NCBI RefSeq assembly: GCF_017976235.1
Contig: NZ_JACVHC010000004.1
Coordinates: 542,699-606,698 of the forward strand
Length of the DNA stretch: 64,000 nucleotides
Direction: 5' to 3'
From: Pseudomonas anatoliensis
GTDB lineage: Bacteria > Pseudomonadota > Gammaproteobacteria > Pseudomonadales > Pseudomonadaceae
The notes beneath the pieces are model-generated. The model was not told the origin of the DNA. It made no database searches and saw nothing but the letters and a program-made list of their open reading frames with translations. The position numbers and the translations under genes are program-made. Positions 25,046-34,642 of the stretch are shown here, one piece after another. Numbering within the stretch: position 1 is the first letter of the stretch; the number at the start of each line of letters is the position of its first letter.

Positions 25046-25404
25046 AGCAGAATCACGGCCCACACCAGCGCGATCATGCTCAGCGCGACAAATTGCGCGG
25101 CGCTGCCCATGTCCTTGGCGTTCTTGGACAGTGGGTGCAGCTCCAGCGAGATGCGGTCGATGGCCGCTTCCACTGCCGAGTTCAGCAGTTCGACGATCAG
25201 CGCCAGCAGACACACGGCGATCAACAGCGCCTGTTCAACACGGCTGACATTCAGAAAGAACGTCAGTGGTACCAGCACCACATTAAGCAGCACCAGTTGG
25301 CGGAATGCCGCTTCGCCGGTAAAGGCTGCGCGCAGACCGTCCAGCGAGTAACCGGAGGCGTTGAGGATGCGTTTCAGGCCGGTCTGGCCCTTGAAAGGTG
25401 ACAT
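25042..25404 (-). CDS. dgkA: Diacylglycerol kinase DgkA
   Basis: A 120-residue inner-membrane kinase with three transmembrane helices and the signature ELLNSAVEAAIDRIS, which carries the catalytic Glu. It recycles diacylglycerol to phosphatidic acid. Its stop overlaps that of finR by 4 bp, convergent. ATG at 25404 was chosen; an in-frame TTG at 25422 has no ribosome site. Confidence 0.93.
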   Translation of the reverse strand: MSPFKGQTGLKRILNASGYSLDGLRAAFTGEAAFRQLVLLNVVLVPLTFFLNVSRVEQALLIAVCLLALIVELLNSAVEAAIDRISLELHPLSKNAKDMGSAAQFVALSMIALVWAVILL

Positions 25405-25478
25405 AAAGTAGAAACCAACCAAAAAGGAGTGGGAAAGCTAGATCAACCAAAGTCAAAAAAGCGTGAACGCGCCAGCCA

Positions 25479-26129
25479 TTACTGGCTCGCAATTGACTCA
25501 AGTTGTTGCAGAAGCAATGCCGCCTGCGTTCGTGTACGCACATTCAGCTTGCGAAAGATCGCCGTGACATGAGCCTTGATGGTCGCTTCCGACACGCTCA
25601 ATTCATAGGCAATCTGCTTGTTCAACAGGCCTTCGCAGACCATGGTCAAGACGCGGAACTGCTGAGGTGTCAGGCTGGCCAGGCCATCGCTGGCGGCTTT
25701 GGCTTCGGCAGAAACGCTGACCGCTTCAAAAGCTTGCGGTGGCCAGAACACATCGCCATCGAGCACTTTGCGCACGGCTTCCTGAATCACGCTGAGGTCG
25801 CTGGACTTGGGAATAAAGCCACTGGCGCCGAACTCGCGGGATTTGACCATCACCGAGGCTTCTTCCTGCGCCGAAACCATCACCACCGGAATTTGCGGGT
25901 ATTGGCCGCGCAACATCACCAACCCGGAAAACCCGAAAGCGCCGGGCATGTTCAGATCCAGCAGGACCAGATCCCAGTCAGCCTTTTCTGTCAGACGCGT
26001 TTCCAGTTCGGCGATGCTCGCCACTTCCACCAGCCGTACATCCGGGCCAAGGCCCAGCGTCACCGCTTGATGCAGGGCGCTACGAAACAGGGGGTGATCA
26101 TCGGCAATCAGGATGTCGTATGTGGCCAT
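25479..26129 (-). CDS. erdR: LuxR-type response regulator ErdR
   Basis: A 216-residue response regulator: receiver domain with acidic pocket D10/D11 and phospho-acceptor D58 (LLDLNMP), then a LuxR-type HTH (LTPQQFRVLTMVCEGLLNKQ). Being beside dgkA matches P. aeruginosa PA3603-PA3604, where ErdR takes part in the ethanol oxidation/acetate control network. No cognate kinase gene is adjacent. Confidence 0.88.
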   Translation of the reverse strand: MATYDILIADDHPLFRSALHQAVTLGLGPDVRLVEVASIAELETRLTEKADWDLVLLDLNMPGAFGFSGLVMLRGQYPQIPVVMVSAQEEASVMVKSREFGASGFIPKSSDLSVIQEAVRKVLDGDVFWPPQAFEAVSVSAEAKAASDGLASLTPQQFRVLTMVCEGLLNKQIAYELSVSEATIKAHVTAIFRKLNVRTRTQAALLLQQLESIASQ

Positions 26130-26352
26130 TTTTCAAATGATCCTGTTTTTTGATGGCAGAGCCGGTCTATTCGGCTCTGGCCAAAGCAACTCAAGATGCT
26201 GCTTGCAGCGGCATCCATAGGGGCACGTTCAACGCCAATAACCAGCAAACACGGCGTTTCAAACCTTGGCCGCACCCTAATCGGCGCCAAGCATGCCCAG
26301 CGAAGACAGGGTGGTCAAGCAACACGGCCGCCGCAATGTGCAGTATGGGCCA

Positions 26353-27114
26353 CTATTGGGCCAAGTCCGCCTGCGGCTTTCGTATAAAGGGTTGCAACTC
26401 GGCATGGGCCGGCGTCGATTCATTCATATCCAATTGCTGTTTGGCGCCCAGATAATGCTGACTGAACACATCGAAATAAGCATCCAGTGCCGATGCAGCG
26501 TCGCTGTCACCTGCCAGTTCCAGACACAGTGCTGCGACTTCGGCGGTGCACAGGTGCTCGCTGCGGGTCGAGCGGCGCAAACGGTAGCGCGACAGTTTGT
26601 CGGGCAGCAGGCTGAGAATCGGCAAGCGCTCGAAGTACGGGCTCTTGCGGAAAATCTTGCGCGCCTCGGTCCAGGTCGCGTCCAGCAGAATAAACAGCGG
26701 GCGCTTGCTGCTGTCGAGTTCGACGGTGTTTGTCACCCGCGACGGCTCGACATATTCCCCGGGAAACACCAGGTACGGCTGCCACTGTGGGTCATTGAGC
26801 AGCGCCAGCATCTGCGGGTCAGGCTCGGTACGTGACCAGATGAATGCGTGGTTATCCCGTACCACATCAGCAATCAGCCAACCGGTGTTGCTCGGTTTGA
26901 ATACTTCCTTGCCGGTCATGATCAGGCACACACCCGAGCGGGAGTCGACGCTTGGCCGCCAGGCGCACAGGCAATGGCTGATGATCACCCGACAGTCGCG
27001 GCAGCGCTCGGAGCGAAAGCCTCGGGCCTGAATCGGCTTGATGCCCTCGTCCTCGCGTTGATCGCGCAGGCGGGCTACGGCGTTAGGGGCATGATTGATC
27101 ACGGGCGGCGCCAC
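26353..27114 (-). CDS. tapT: tRNA-uridine aminocarboxypropyltransferase (DTW domain)
   Basis: A 253-residue DTW-domain protein with an N-terminal Cys cluster (CRDCRVIISHCLC), LLDATWTEARKIFRKSPYF as the DTW motif region and a conserved YRLR. Family members such as E. coli TapT add a 3-amino-3-carboxypropyl group from SAM to uridine 47 of tRNA. The N-terminal ~30 residues are variable and the start could be further in. Confidence 0.88.
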   Translation of the reverse strand: MAPPVINHAPNAVARLRDQREDEGIKPIQARGFRSERCRDCRVIISHCLCAWRPSVDSRSGVCLIMTGKEVFKPSNTGWLIADVVRDNHAFIWSRTEPDPQMLALLNDPQWQPYLVFPGEYVEPSRVTNTVELDSSKRPLFILLDATWTEARKIFRKSPYFERLPILSLLPDKLSRYRLRRSTRSEHLCTAEVAALCLELAGDSDAASALDAYFDVFSQHYLGAKQQLDMNESTPAHAELQPFIRKPQADLAQ

Positions 27115-27288
27115 ACAGCAGGGAAACTCGACACGAACAACACTCGGCAGGGCAGTAAAGACCGCAAGTTTACCAGAGCGACAGGGACAAACCTGTACCG
27201 TCCAGACTGGCTCCCCTATAATTCGCCGCCACTGAACGCACAGTCACGTGGCTGGTCGAAACACCAGTCACTGAACCAGGAGAGTTTC

Positions 27289-27714
27289 ATGCTGCGCCTT
27301 ATCGTTCCCACCGCTGCCATTCTGCTGGCGTCGTCCTTCACCGCTCAAGCTGCATCCTTGAGTGAGCAGAATCTGAACAGAGAGCTGCGCAATGTCGCCG
27401 CCCAAAGCAGCGTCGGCACGCCACGGGCAATCAACGAAGACATTCTTGATCAGGGCTACACCGTTGAAGGCACTCAGTTGATCAATCACCTGAGCGTACA
27501 AAAGAGCCACGCCGACAAAATGCGCGCAGACCCCAAAGCCGTGTATTTCCAGTTGGGTGCTTCGGTTTGCAACAACCCATCGTTCCGCAAGCTGATGGCC
27601 AAAGGCGCGATCATGCGTTACGAATTCACCGAAGTGAAAACCAACAAGGCTGTTGGCGCTGCCAGCTACCAGGATTCGGATTGCCCAAAAGCCGCTCCGG
27701 CGAAAAAGAAGTAA
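27289..27714 (+). CDS. Secreted PA3611-like protein (QSregVF family)
   Basis: A 141-residue protein with a clear signal peptide (cleavage near residue 21, FTAQA-AS) and two cysteines (SVCNNPSF, SDCPKAA). It matches the family of P. aeruginosa PA3611, named a putative quorum-sensing-regulated virulence factor, also by gene neighbourhood. AGGAG precedes the ATG. The KKK end is unusual but in frame. The biochemical role is unknown. Confidence 0.8.
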   Translation: MLRLIVPTAAILLASSFTAQAASLSEQNLNRELRNVAAQSSVGTPRAINEDILDQGYTVEGTQLINHLSVQKSHADKMRADPKAVYFQLGASVCNNPSFRKLMAKGAIMRYEFTEVKTNKAVGAASYQDSDCPKAAPAKKK

Positions 27715-27909
27715 TCATCGCGAATTGGCGCGCCGCTGTTCATCCTCGGCGCGCAACTCGGCCACCAGGGCCTGTAAATAACGAGAACGCCGCTCCCCGC
27801 CTGCCAACCTTCGGCAGCACTCCTCTTCGAGACTCACTTGGTTAGTCTCGGCTGCTGCCTTCAACATCCGATACAGCTGCGTATCGATTTCCAGAACCAC
27901 TCTGGCCAA
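27715..27909 (-). CDS. Small ribbon-helix-helix-like protein
   Basis: About 64 residues; RVVLEIDTQLYRMLKAAAE resembles an Arc/MetJ-type ribbon-helix-helix N-terminus, with an Arg/Glu-rich tail. A TTG at 27909 has AAGGAGG 8 bp upstream and is the preferred start; a GTG at 27933 would extend it. The stop abuts the stop of the convergent PA3611-like gene. No toxin partner is visible. Confidence 0.6.
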   Translation of the reverse strand: MARVVLEIDTQLYRMLKAAAETNQVSLEEECCRRLAGGERRSRYLQALVAELRAEDEQRRANSR

Positions 27910-28260
27910 GTATCCCGCCTCCTTGCTACCCACAAATCCTTAATAGCGTGCTCCTTGCGTACGGTCAGTAATGCCAAGTTGTAGCAAGGTGCCTGTAGGT
28001 TAGTTAATCAGAGGGTTCGTCGTTCGGCGCACGTTCGGACGAGCGGTGAAGCCATCGACCGAACAATCAACAAGCGATTGCCATCCGCAACGCTGCAGCG
28101 CAATGATCAAATCAGCGAAATCACCCGCAAGGGTCTAGATTCAGAGTATTCACAATCAATTTTCAGCGGCAGGAAAAGCAACTGTCGATTGTGTGTTTTC
28201 GCAGCGCAGCCCTGACGCCGCACGTCAGGGCGGCCCGCTCCGTGCAGAAGGAGACGTTGA
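27910..28260. other. Intergenic region, no gene seen
   Basis: About 350 bp upstream of the LOG-family gene. It contains a CCCTGACG / CGTCAGGG hairpin (28210-28229) without a T-run. No open frame with a good start was found; it probably holds the promoter of the downstream gene. Confidence 0.5.
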
Positions 28261-29379
28261 ATGCCTTACCAACCGAATGACCTCCTAAACCGTCATTTTC
28301 AGGAAAGCGGCCCCGACCTCATCAGCCAGGTCGAAGAACAACTCAGCCGTGTTTCTCCCAACAGCCCAAATATTCCCATCTACCGAGACATGATCCTGAC
28401 GGTGCTGCGCATGGCCCAGGAAGACCACAACCGCTGGAACGCCAAGATCACGTTGCAAGCCCTGCGCGAGCTGGAGCAGGCGTTTCGGGTTCTGGAAAAA
28501 TTCAAGGGCCGGCGCAAGGTCACCGTGTTCGGCTCGGCGCGCACGCCGGTTGAGCACCCGCTGTATGCACTGGCCCGGGAGCTCGGCGCGAAACTGGCGA
28601 GTTCGGACATGATGGTCATCACCGGTGCCGGTGGCGGCATCATGGCCGCCGCCCACGAAGGCGCAGGGCGTGATCACAGCCTCGGGTTCAACATTACCCT
28701 GCCCTTCGAACAGCATGCCAATCCGACCGTGGACGGTACCGGCAACCTGCTTCCGTTCCACTTCTTCTTCACCCGCAAGCTGTTCTTCGTCAAGGAGGCC
28801 GACGCATTGGTGCTGTGCCCGGGCGGCTTCGGCACGCTGGATGAAGCACTGGAAGTGCTGACCCTGATCCAGACCGGCAAAAGCCCACTGGTTCCGGTGG
28901 TATTGCTCGACTCACCGGGCGGTACGTTCTGGCAAGGCGCGATGGATTTCATCCGCCAGCAACTGGAGGAAAACCGCTACATCCTGCCAACCGACATGAA
29001 GCTGATGCGATTGGTCTACACCGTCGAGGAAGCGGTGGAACAGATCACCCAGTTTTACAGCAACTTCCACTCCAGTCGCTGGCTCAAGGGGCAATTCGTG
29101 ATTCGCATGAATCACAAGCTCAGCGATCAGGCGTTGGAGCATATGCAGGAAGCCTTTGCCGATCTGTGTTTGAGCGGCCATTTCCATCAGCATGTTTACA
29201 GCGGCGAAGAACACGACGACGCCCAGTTCAGCCATCTGGCGCGATTGGCTTTTGCCTTCACCGCCCGCAATCAAGGGCGCTTGAGGGAACTGGTCGACTA
29301 CATCAACTTGCCGGAAAACTGGGCCCACTCCCAACCGCAAGCCGCGCAACGCAGCAGAGAACCCTCGAAGGTAATTTGA
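28261..29379 (+). CDS. LOG-family protein (TIGR00730-like), long form
   Basis: A 372-residue protein with the Rossmann-type LOG core: VFGSARTP, GAGGGIMAAAHEGA and the PGGFGTLDE motif of cytokinin-activating phosphoribohydrolases and nucleotide 5'-monophosphate nucleosidases. It is longer than plain LOG proteins (about 190), with N-terminal helical and C-terminal extensions, as in the PpnN-like group. Nucleotide N-glycosidic bond cleavage is expected; the substrate is open. Confidence 0.85.
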   Translation: MPYQPNDLLNRHFQESGPDLISQVEEQLSRVSPNSPNIPIYRDMILTVLRMAQEDHNRWNAKITLQALRELEQAFRVLEKFKGRRKVTVFGSARTPVEHPLYALARELGAKLASSDMMVITGAGGGIMAAAHEGAGRDHSLGFNITLPFEQHANPTVDGTGNLLPFHFFFTRKLFFVKEADALVLCPGGFGTLDEALEVLTLIQTGKSPLVPVVLLDSPGGTFWQGAMDFIRQQLEENRYILPTDMKLMRLVYTVEEAVEQITQFYSNFHSSRWLKGQFVIRMNHKLSDQALEHMQEAFADLCLSGHFHQHVYSGEEHDDAQFSHLARLAFAFTARNQGRLRELVDYINLPENWAHSQPQAAQRSREPSKVI

Positions 29380-29391
29380 AGGCAAAAAAAA

Positions 29392-29421
29392 ACGGCCCGC
29401 TATTTTCATAGCGGGCCGTTT
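29392..29421. terminator. Bidirectional terminator between LOG gene and recX
   Basis: ACGGCCCGCTA / TAGCGGGCCGT with a 6-base loop; A-run on one side and TTT on the other, serving both convergent genes. Confidence 0.85.
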
Positions 29422-29434
29422 CGTTGCAACCGTT

Positions 29435-29902
29435 CTAATCGTCCATCCCTCTACCGCTGAACAAGCGGTTGATCATCTCCATCGAGAAGCCCCGATACGC
29501 CAGGAACCGGCCTTGTTTGGCCCGTTCCCTGGCATCAATCGGCAAATGCCCGGAGAATTTCCGTTGCCAGGTTTCCTGAAGTTGCTCCTGCCAACTGATA
29601 CCGCTTTCGCGCAGGGCGAGTTCGATATCGGCACGTTGCAAACCACGCTGGCTCAGCTCCTCGCGAATTCGCAGAGGGCCATAACCGGAACGGGCTCGGT
29701 AGGAAACAAAGCTTTCAAGATAACGGGTTTCGGAAAGCAGCCCTTCTTCCGTCAAACGGTCGAGGGCTGTTTCGATCATTTCCGCCTCAGCGCCGCGCTG
29801 ACGCAGTTTACGCGTCAGCTCGACTCGACCGTGCTCGCGACGTGCGAGCAGGTCCATGGCGGTTCGCCGCACCGCGACGAGGGTATCGAGTACAAGTGTC
29901 AT
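29435..29902 (-). CDS. recX: RecA regulator RecX
   Basis: A 155-residue all-helical RecX protein with three-helix repeats ([33 protein letters not shown]). RecX modulates RecA filament growth. It follows recA by 9 bp in the same direction, so part of its mRNA probably comes from readthrough of the SOS-induced recA transcript. Confidence 0.95.
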   Translation of the reverse strand: MTLVLDTLVAVRRTAMDLLARREHGRVELTRKLRQRGAEAEMIETALDRLTEEGLLSETRYLESFVSYRARSGYGPLRIREELSQRGLQRADIELALRESGISWQEQLQETWQRKFSGHLPIDARERAKQGRFLAYRGFSMEMINRLFSGRGMDD

Positions 29903-29911
29903 TCAAAGACT

Positions 29912-30970
29912 TCAAACGTCGGCATCGGCCTCAGCCATATCGTCGACTTTGTCCTTGGCCAGCGAAGCCTTGACGTCTGCTGCCGGGGCCAGCAGCTTGT
30001 CACGCAGTTGCTTCTCGAGCTTCTTGGCGATTTCCGGATTGTCTGCCAGGAACTTGGCCGAGTTGGCCTTGCCCTGACCGATCTTGGTGCCTTCATAGGC
30101 GTACCAGGCGCCGGACTTCTCGACGAAACCGTGCAGCACGCCCAGATCAATCATCTCACCGTTGAGGTAGATGCCTTTGCCGTAAAGAATCTGGAACTCG
30201 GCCTGACGGAACGGCGAAGCGACCTTGTTCTTCACAACCTTGACGCGGGTTTCGCTGCCGACCACTTCGTCGCCTTCTTTCACCGCGCCAGTACGGCGGA
30301 TGTCGAGACGAACCGAGGCATAGAACTTCAGCGCGTTACCACCGGTGGTGGTTTCCGGGCTCCCGAACATCACGCCGATCTTCATACGAATCTGATTGAT
30401 GAAGATAACCAGGCAGTTGGCGTTCTTGATGTTACCGGTGATTTTACGCAGCGCCTGGGACATCAGACGGGCTTGCAGGCCCACGTGCATGTCACCCATT
30501 TCGCCTTCGATTTCAGCCTTCGGCACCAGTGCAGCCACGGAGTCGACGATGATCACGTCAACGGCGTTGGAGCGCACCAGCATGTCGGTGATTTCCAGAG
30601 CCTGTTCACCGGTGTCCGGCTGGGAAACCAGCAGGTCATCGACGTTGACGCCCAGTTTGCCGGCGTACTCAGGGTCGAGGGCGTGTTCGGCGTCGACGAA
30701 TGCGCAGGTCGCGCCAGCTTTTTGAGCCTGGGCGATCACGGACAGTGTCAGTGTGGTTTTACCGGAAGATTCTGGACCGTAGATTTCAACGATACGGCCT
30801 TTTGGCAGGCCGCCAATGCCGAGTGCAATGTCCAGACCCAGAGAGCCAGTGGAGATAGCCGGGATCGCCTGACGGTCCTGATCGCCCATACGCATCACGG
30901 CACCCTTGCCGAATTGACGTTCGATCTGACCCAGGGCCGCAGCCAAGGCTTTCTTCTTGTTGTCGTCCAT
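29912..30970 (-). CDS. recA: Recombinase RecA
   Basis: A 352-residue RecA. Walker A GPESSGKT at about residues 65-72; Walker B VIIVDS; L1/L2 DNA-binding loops; acidic C-terminus. It forms filaments on single-stranded DNA, promotes strand exchange and activates self-cleavage of LexA, phage CI and PrtR-type repressors, and so links to both mobile elements in this window. The start at 30970 has GAGGA upstream. Confidence 0.99.
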   Translation of the reverse strand: MDDNKKKALAAALGQIERQFGKGAVMRMGDQDRQAIPAISTGSLGLDIALGIGGLPKGRIVEIYGPESSGKTTLTLSVIAQAQKAGATCAFVDAEHALDPEYAGKLGVNVDDLLVSQPDTGEQALEITDMLVRSNAVDVIIVDSVAALVPKAEIEGEMGDMHVGLQARLMSQALRKITGNIKNANCLVIFINQIRMKIGVMFGSPETTTGGNALKFYASVRLDIRRTGAVKEGDEVVGSETRVKVVKNKVASPFRQAEFQILYGKGIYLNGEMIDLGVLHGFVEKSGAWYAYEGTKIGQGKANSAKFLADNPEIAKKLEKQLRDKLLAPAADVKASLAKDKVDDMAEADADV

Positions 30971-31010
30971 TAAAGTCCTCACGTAATCAATAAGGCCTGA
31001 CGGCCAACAC

Positions 31011-31026
31011 CTGTATAAGTAGCCAG
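31011..31026. promoter_or_regulatory. LexA (SOS) box of recA
   Basis: CTGTATAAGTAGCCAG fits CTG-N10-CAG and overlaps a leftward TATACA -10 element. It lies about 40 bp upstream of the recA start. Confidence 0.88.
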
Positions 31027-31053
31027 TATTATTCCACAGCGTTCGCGGATCGC

Positions 31054-31554
31054 CTACCCCTGATTTTCGATTTCTCGTGCCGCTAGTCGCATGAGCCCTT
31101 CTAGCGCGGCCTTCACCGTTTGTCGGCGGACTTCATCGCGATTGCCCGCGAAGTGCTGCACTTCACTGGAAACCGCATCGCCAACGCCCCAAGCCAGCCA
31201 CACGGTGCCCACCGGTTTGTTTGGCGTGCCACCGTCGGGCCCGGCCACACCGCTGACCGCTACGGCGAACCGCGCCAGGCTCTGTGCCTGCGCACCCCGC
31301 ACCATCGCCTCGACCACCTCGCGACTGACTGCGCCCAGCGAGTCGAACAACTCGGCCGGCACATTCAGTTGCTGGGTTTTCTGCCGGTTGGAGTACGTCA
31401 CGTAACCGGCCTCGAACCACGCCGAGCTGCCCGGAATCCGCGTGATGGCTTCGGCAATCCCGCCGCCGGTGCAGGACTCGGCGGTGGTGACGTGGGCATT
31501 GAGCACTTGCAGACGTCGGCCAAGCTCGGCTGCCAGTTGAGTGATCTCTTTCAC
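31054..31554 (-). CDS. cinA: CinA-family nicotinamide-nucleotide amidohydrolase
   Basis: A 166-residue protein equal to the CinA C-terminal/PncC domain: [20 protein letters not shown] and [20 protein letters not shown]. It hydrolyses NMN to NaMN in pyridine nucleotide recycling. GTG at 31554 with GGAGA upstream is the likely start. The cinA-mutS interval is a known tailocin integration hot spot in fluorescent pseudomonads. Confidence 0.92.
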   Translation of the reverse strand: MKEITQLAAELGRRLQVLNAHVTTAESCTGGGIAEAITRIPGSSAWFEAGYVTYSNRQKTQQLNVPAELFDSLGAVSREVVEAMVRGAQAQSLARFAVAVSGVAGPDGGTPNKPVGTVWLAWGVGDAVSSEVQHFAGNRDEVRRQTVKAALEGLMRLAAREIENQG

Positions 31555-31621
31555 GGTGCTCTCCGGATCGTGTGGAATGCGTCCACCGTACACGAGCCGG
31601 TTGCGCTTTCAATACACAAGC

Positions 31622-32140
31622 TTATTCAAAATGTTCGGGCGCCAACGCTCTGACATAGGCCTGACAAGCCTGCAAGGCAATCAGTCCGCGATCGCCTTCG
31701 CCGGTGATGGCGACAATTCGTTGAGCATGCGCCGGGTCAAGTCGGGCGCGTACGGTTGCATGATCCACGCCGCCGGTGCCGGTGGCGGCTGGCACTGCAC
31801 ATCCTGCGGCAACGTCGCCTGCGTCGAGGAGGACTGACAGGCGCACATCAGCAGTGGCAAGACGATCGCGCAGGCGATCCTGATCACGTTGGGCATCGCT
31901 CAGCGCTCGATAGTGGGTTCGTTCACTGGCCGCGAGCCGTTGCTCCAGTGCCAGACGTTTATCCTGCTCGGCTTGTTGCGCGGTGGCTGCGGTCAGGGTC
32001 AGTTGATTGAGCACTTCTGCGTTTAACCGAGCCTGTTCGGCCAGTTGCCGTTCGTAGCGCCACTCCTGAAACTGCCAAGCCGCGGCAAACGCACCAGCGG
32101 CCAGCAACAAGATGCCGATCACTCGCCAGGTAATTGGCAT
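31622..32140 (-). CDS. Rz-like inner-membrane spanin
   Basis: A 172-residue protein with an N-terminal transmembrane helix (VIGILLLAAGAFAAAW) and a long periplasmic coiled coil rich in Gln, Glu and Arg, the i-spanin layout. With its Rz1 partner, encoded inside it in another frame, it would fuse inner and outer membranes at the last step of lysis. It follows the endolysin gene directly. The start at 32140 was chosen by membrane topology. Confidence 0.85.
   Translation of the reverse strand: MPITWRVIGILLLAAGAFAAAWQFQEWRYERQLAEQARLNAEVLNQLTLTAATAQQAEQDKRLALEQRLAASERTHYRALSDAQRDQDRLRDRLATADVRLSVLLDAGDVAAGCAVPAATGTGGVDHATVRARLDPAHAQRIVAITGEGDRGLIALQACQAYVRALAPEHFE
31681..31896 (-). CDS. Rz1-like outer-membrane lipoprotein spanin (nested)
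   Basis: A 71-residue product with a short signal sequence ending LLMCAC, a probable lipobox with cleavage at the second Cys, and a Pro-rich stretch (CQPPPAPAAW) typical of Rz1. It lies entirely within the Rz frame, as in many Gram-negative phages. Family similarity is by architecture. Confidence 0.75.
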   Translation of the reverse strand: MPNVIRIACAIVLPLLMCACQSSSTQATLPQDVQCQPPPAPAAWIMQPYAPDLTRRMLNELSPSPAKAIAD

Positions 32141-32685
32141 AACACCGCCCTCGCCCGCGCCCAGATTTCGAGTCGATCCTGCAAGCCGTTCAACCCGCCG
32201 TTGATACGCCGGGTGATGGTGTTGAACTGATCGCGATCGGCGAGCTCGTTCAAGCCATTCTTTTCCCAGAACCACGCGGCGGATTCAGCGGCCCATTGCG
32301 GCTGCTCCAACAGTTCCGGCAAGGACAGCAGACGCTCATCGCCGAACAGCCCGACGCTGCATTGACGATAGTTGCTACGGCCGGTGATCTGGATCAGCCC
32401 GCGACCGCGGTACTTCTGCCCGTCGCCATCGGCCTCGGGCGTGTTGCCCAGACGTAACGCCAGAGTGCCTGTGTCGTATTTGCTCAGATACTGGTTGTTG
32501 CCCAGTTCCCGCACGTATTGCAACTGCCCCGATTCATGACCGATTTGCGCGAGGAATGCAGCAATACGCTTGGGCGTTTCGATGCGACGGTTAGCCATGG
32601 CGCTATTGAGCGCAGAAACAAAAACGCCCGCTTGGCTGCGGGCGTTTGGCATGATGTTTAAAAGGTTTTTTTCAGTGATTTGCAT
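32119..32685 (-). CDS. GH19-type endolysin (chitinase-like muramidase)
   Basis: A 188-residue glycoside hydrolase family 19 endolysin. IGHESGQ holds the catalytic Glu; KYRGRGLIQITGRSNY and INGGLNG are conserved. It degrades peptidoglycan so that tailocins are released. No signal peptide is seen, so holin pores are needed. It overlaps the Rz start by 22 bp. The lysis set is split: the holin is 29 kb away at 61.4 kb. Confidence 0.92.
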   Translation of the reverse strand: MQITEKNLLNIMPNARSQAGVFVSALNSAMANRRIETPKRIAAFLAQIGHESGQLQYVRELGNNQYLSKYDTGTLALRLGNTPEADGDGQKYRGRGLIQITGRSNYRQCSVGLFGDERLLSLPELLEQPQWAAESAAWFWEKNGLNELADRDQFNTITRRINGGLNGLQDRLEIWARARAVLCQLPGE

Positions 32686-32718
32686 AATGCGTAATCCTCC
32701 CTGGATGCCGGGATTGAA

Positions 32719-32937
32719 TCATGGTTGGCGACTGATACCTGCCAGCCATTTTTTTGCCAGAGTTTTCACGGAGCTATCCGAGGCAGTCTTTTCGAGTGTT
32801 TCATTCAATGGCAAAACCAGGCCACCAGACAGCAACCACTCTTGATACTCAAGCCAGTCCCGGTTGGTCAGGTCCTGCGGGATAAATGCTGAATCCTCAA
32901 TGCGCAGCACTCCATAAGTTGTCATTTGATAGGTCAT
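32719..32937 (-). CDS. Small fibre-associated protein after fibre D
   Basis: A 72-residue protein (MTYQMTTYGVLRIEDSAFIP, NRDWLEYQEWLLSGG) resembling short phage proteins often found after tail fibre genes, with the NRDxxEYxxWL pattern. It starts 10 bp after the fibre stop and may be the chaperone partner of fibre D. Function uncertain. Confidence 0.6.
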   Translation of the reverse strand: MTYQMTTYGVLRIEDSAFIPQDLTNRDWLEYQEWLLSGGLVLPLNETLEKTASDSSVKTLAKKWLAGISRQP

Positions 32938-32947
32938 GGGTTCACTC

Positions 32948-34150
32948 CTAGATTTCAGCGTCTGCTGTCCATTCAATCTGCAATCCGTTACCTGGCTGGC
33001 TGTTTACAGGCGTCACAGTGCCGATCGCAAAACTGCGCTGTGTCACACTTTGTACAGTTGTTCCCGTGCAGGCCACTCCCGCCGAGTAATTCCAAACCTG
33101 ATTACTTTCATTTCCGGGGCAATACAGGACAACAGTAGGCTGCACTCTCTTCTGCACCTGCATGTCTACGACCATTCCGTATTGACCGTTATTTGCAGCC
33201 GCTGCCTGAGTAAACGTGACAATGCATGTACCGACGCCATTGTTTGCACGAATCGCTAAACGGTTGGCAAAAGACTTCTCGAAGTAACGCTGACAAAGCA
33301 TCATCTCTTCAGCGGCTGGACGATATTCGAATGGCGTGGAGATCGGTCCCTCCTCCAACTGGACTCTTGCGAAGTCGACCGTCTGTAAAACATTGAGCGG
33401 AAGATCGAAAGCCAGCCGCAGGTAATCATTGGCACCGAGCATCTTTCCCGCAATAGCCGGGACCTGGAATGTTGCGCTGTACTTGGCCCAAGCAGTGCTT
33501 AATTGAAAAATATCGACGACTTTTACGACCGCCTCCGAACCACCGGTCCCAAAGTACTGACCTATCGCCACTTTTAACGGTCGAGCAGCATCAGATCGCG
33601 CCCAGAAGGTTAGGGTGGCCGTTTTCCCGGCCAGTGTCCGGACCGATTCAATGCTCTGGGAAACCTTGTGCTCGGTTGCACCGACGCCAGCGGTGGTTTG
33701 TTGCCAGCGTAAAAAATAACTCGGCTCACCGGACACTTCTGGCTGGCCCGGCGCGAAGTCCTGGCGAGAGATGGTCACGGCGGCATTGCCATTCCAATCG
33801 CAACGAAAACGATCGGCCACATAGCCGCCAATGTTTGGCCCTTGGTTGATTGCACCGCGCTGCCAGATATCGAACCCGCCATTGATCAACAGATTTCTGC
33901 GATACACCTGAACCGGAAACTGTTGCAGCGGGTCGGGCTTGGACAATTGCCGAATCGCCTGAGCCAACTGATCAGTCTGCTGCTCGTCTGGCTTCAAACC
34001 CGCCGCGGTAATCGCGCTGAGTATTTCCTGAGTAACACTGTTGCCCCAGATCGCCGGAATCAGCGATCCCGGTGTTCCGGCTATCGCATCTTCATCAACA
34101 AATTTGCCGTCGACCAAGCCGGAGCTGGGCACACTTCTTGGATAATCCAC
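32948..34150 (-). CDS. Tailocin tail fibre, cassette D
   Basis: About 400 residues. The N-terminal ~70 residues are the shared attachment domain (VDYPRSVPSSGLVDGKFVDE ... GNSVTQEIL). The rest is unlike the other cassettes: a jelly-roll-like region (LLINGGFDIWQRG, YVADRFRCDW) typical of carbohydrate-binding fibre tips, then a unique C-terminus. A GTG start at 34150 with AAGGA upstream aligns with the MDYPKS starts of the other cassettes. Confidence 0.85.
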   Translation of the reverse strand: MDYPRSVPSSGLVDGKFVDEDAIAGTPGSLIPAIWGNSVTQEILSAITAAGLKPDEQQTDQLAQAIRQLSKPDPLQQFPVQVYRRNLLINGGFDIWQRGAINQGPNIGGYVADRFRCDWNGNAAVTISRQDFAPGQPEVSGEPSYFLRWQQTTAGVGATEHKVSQSIESVRTLAGKTATLTFWARSDAARPLKVAIGQYFGTGGSEAVVKVVDIFQLSTAWAKYSATFQVPAIAGKMLGANDYLRLAFDLPLNVLQTVDFARVQLEEGPISTPFEYRPAAEEMMLCQRYFEKSFANRLAIRANNGVGTCIVTFTQAAAANNGQYGMVVDMQVQKRVQPTVVLYCPGNESNQVWNYSAGVACTGTTVQSVTQRSFAIGTVTPVNSQPGNGLQIEWTADAEI

Positions 34151-34204
34151 GTTAATTTTCCTTTTTAGTTCGGGCTGCGTCTGCGCTGCCAAAGGGCAGA
34201 CTGC

Positions 34205-34642
34205 TCAGCCATTTGTACGCAGCAACACTTCCAGCCAGTCGGGTTCGACCGGCCGAGAGCGTGTATCCGGAAATTCAGGATCGTTTGGCCAATCGCGCAG
34301 TGCCTGCCGGTAAGCGAGAAGTTCTTTGAACTCCTCCGTGCGCAGTGTCGTACCCTCGCCGGCTTCCATTTCTTCAACGTCGCGAAGTACCAGCCATTGA
34401 GTCGACTCCAGCGCCTTGTTTCGCCAGGCGCGTTCTAAACCATCGTCGGTTTGTACGGCGAGTAAAACCCTTTCCGGGCGGCCGTCAATGTTCAGAGAAA
34501 GAACCGTGCCTTTAGGGGCGTTCGACACCAGCGCGCAGTACTCACCTTCACTTAGCTGAAACGCATCGGCCGGGATATTCGGCCCATGTAAATCCGAGTG
34601 GTAGAAGCCAGAAGTTGCGGGAGAAAAATAATACATAGTCAA
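34205..34642 (-). CDS. Tail fibre assembly chaperone, cassette C
   Basis: A 145-residue protein (YYFSPATSGFYHSDLHG, then the C-terminal AYRQALRDWPNDPEFP) of the phage tail fibre assembly chaperone family; the RxWPxxPxFP motif is characteristic. It overlaps the stop of fibre C by ATGA. Its own frame is intact although its fibre is interrupted. Confidence 0.8.
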   Translation of the reverse strand: MTMYYFSPATSGFYHSDLHGPNIPADAFQLSEGEYCALVSNAPKGTVLSLNIDGRPERVLLAVQTDDGLERAWRNKALESTQWLVLRDVEEMEAGEGTTLRTEEFKELLAYRQALRDWPNDPEFPDTRSRPVEPDWLEVLLRTNG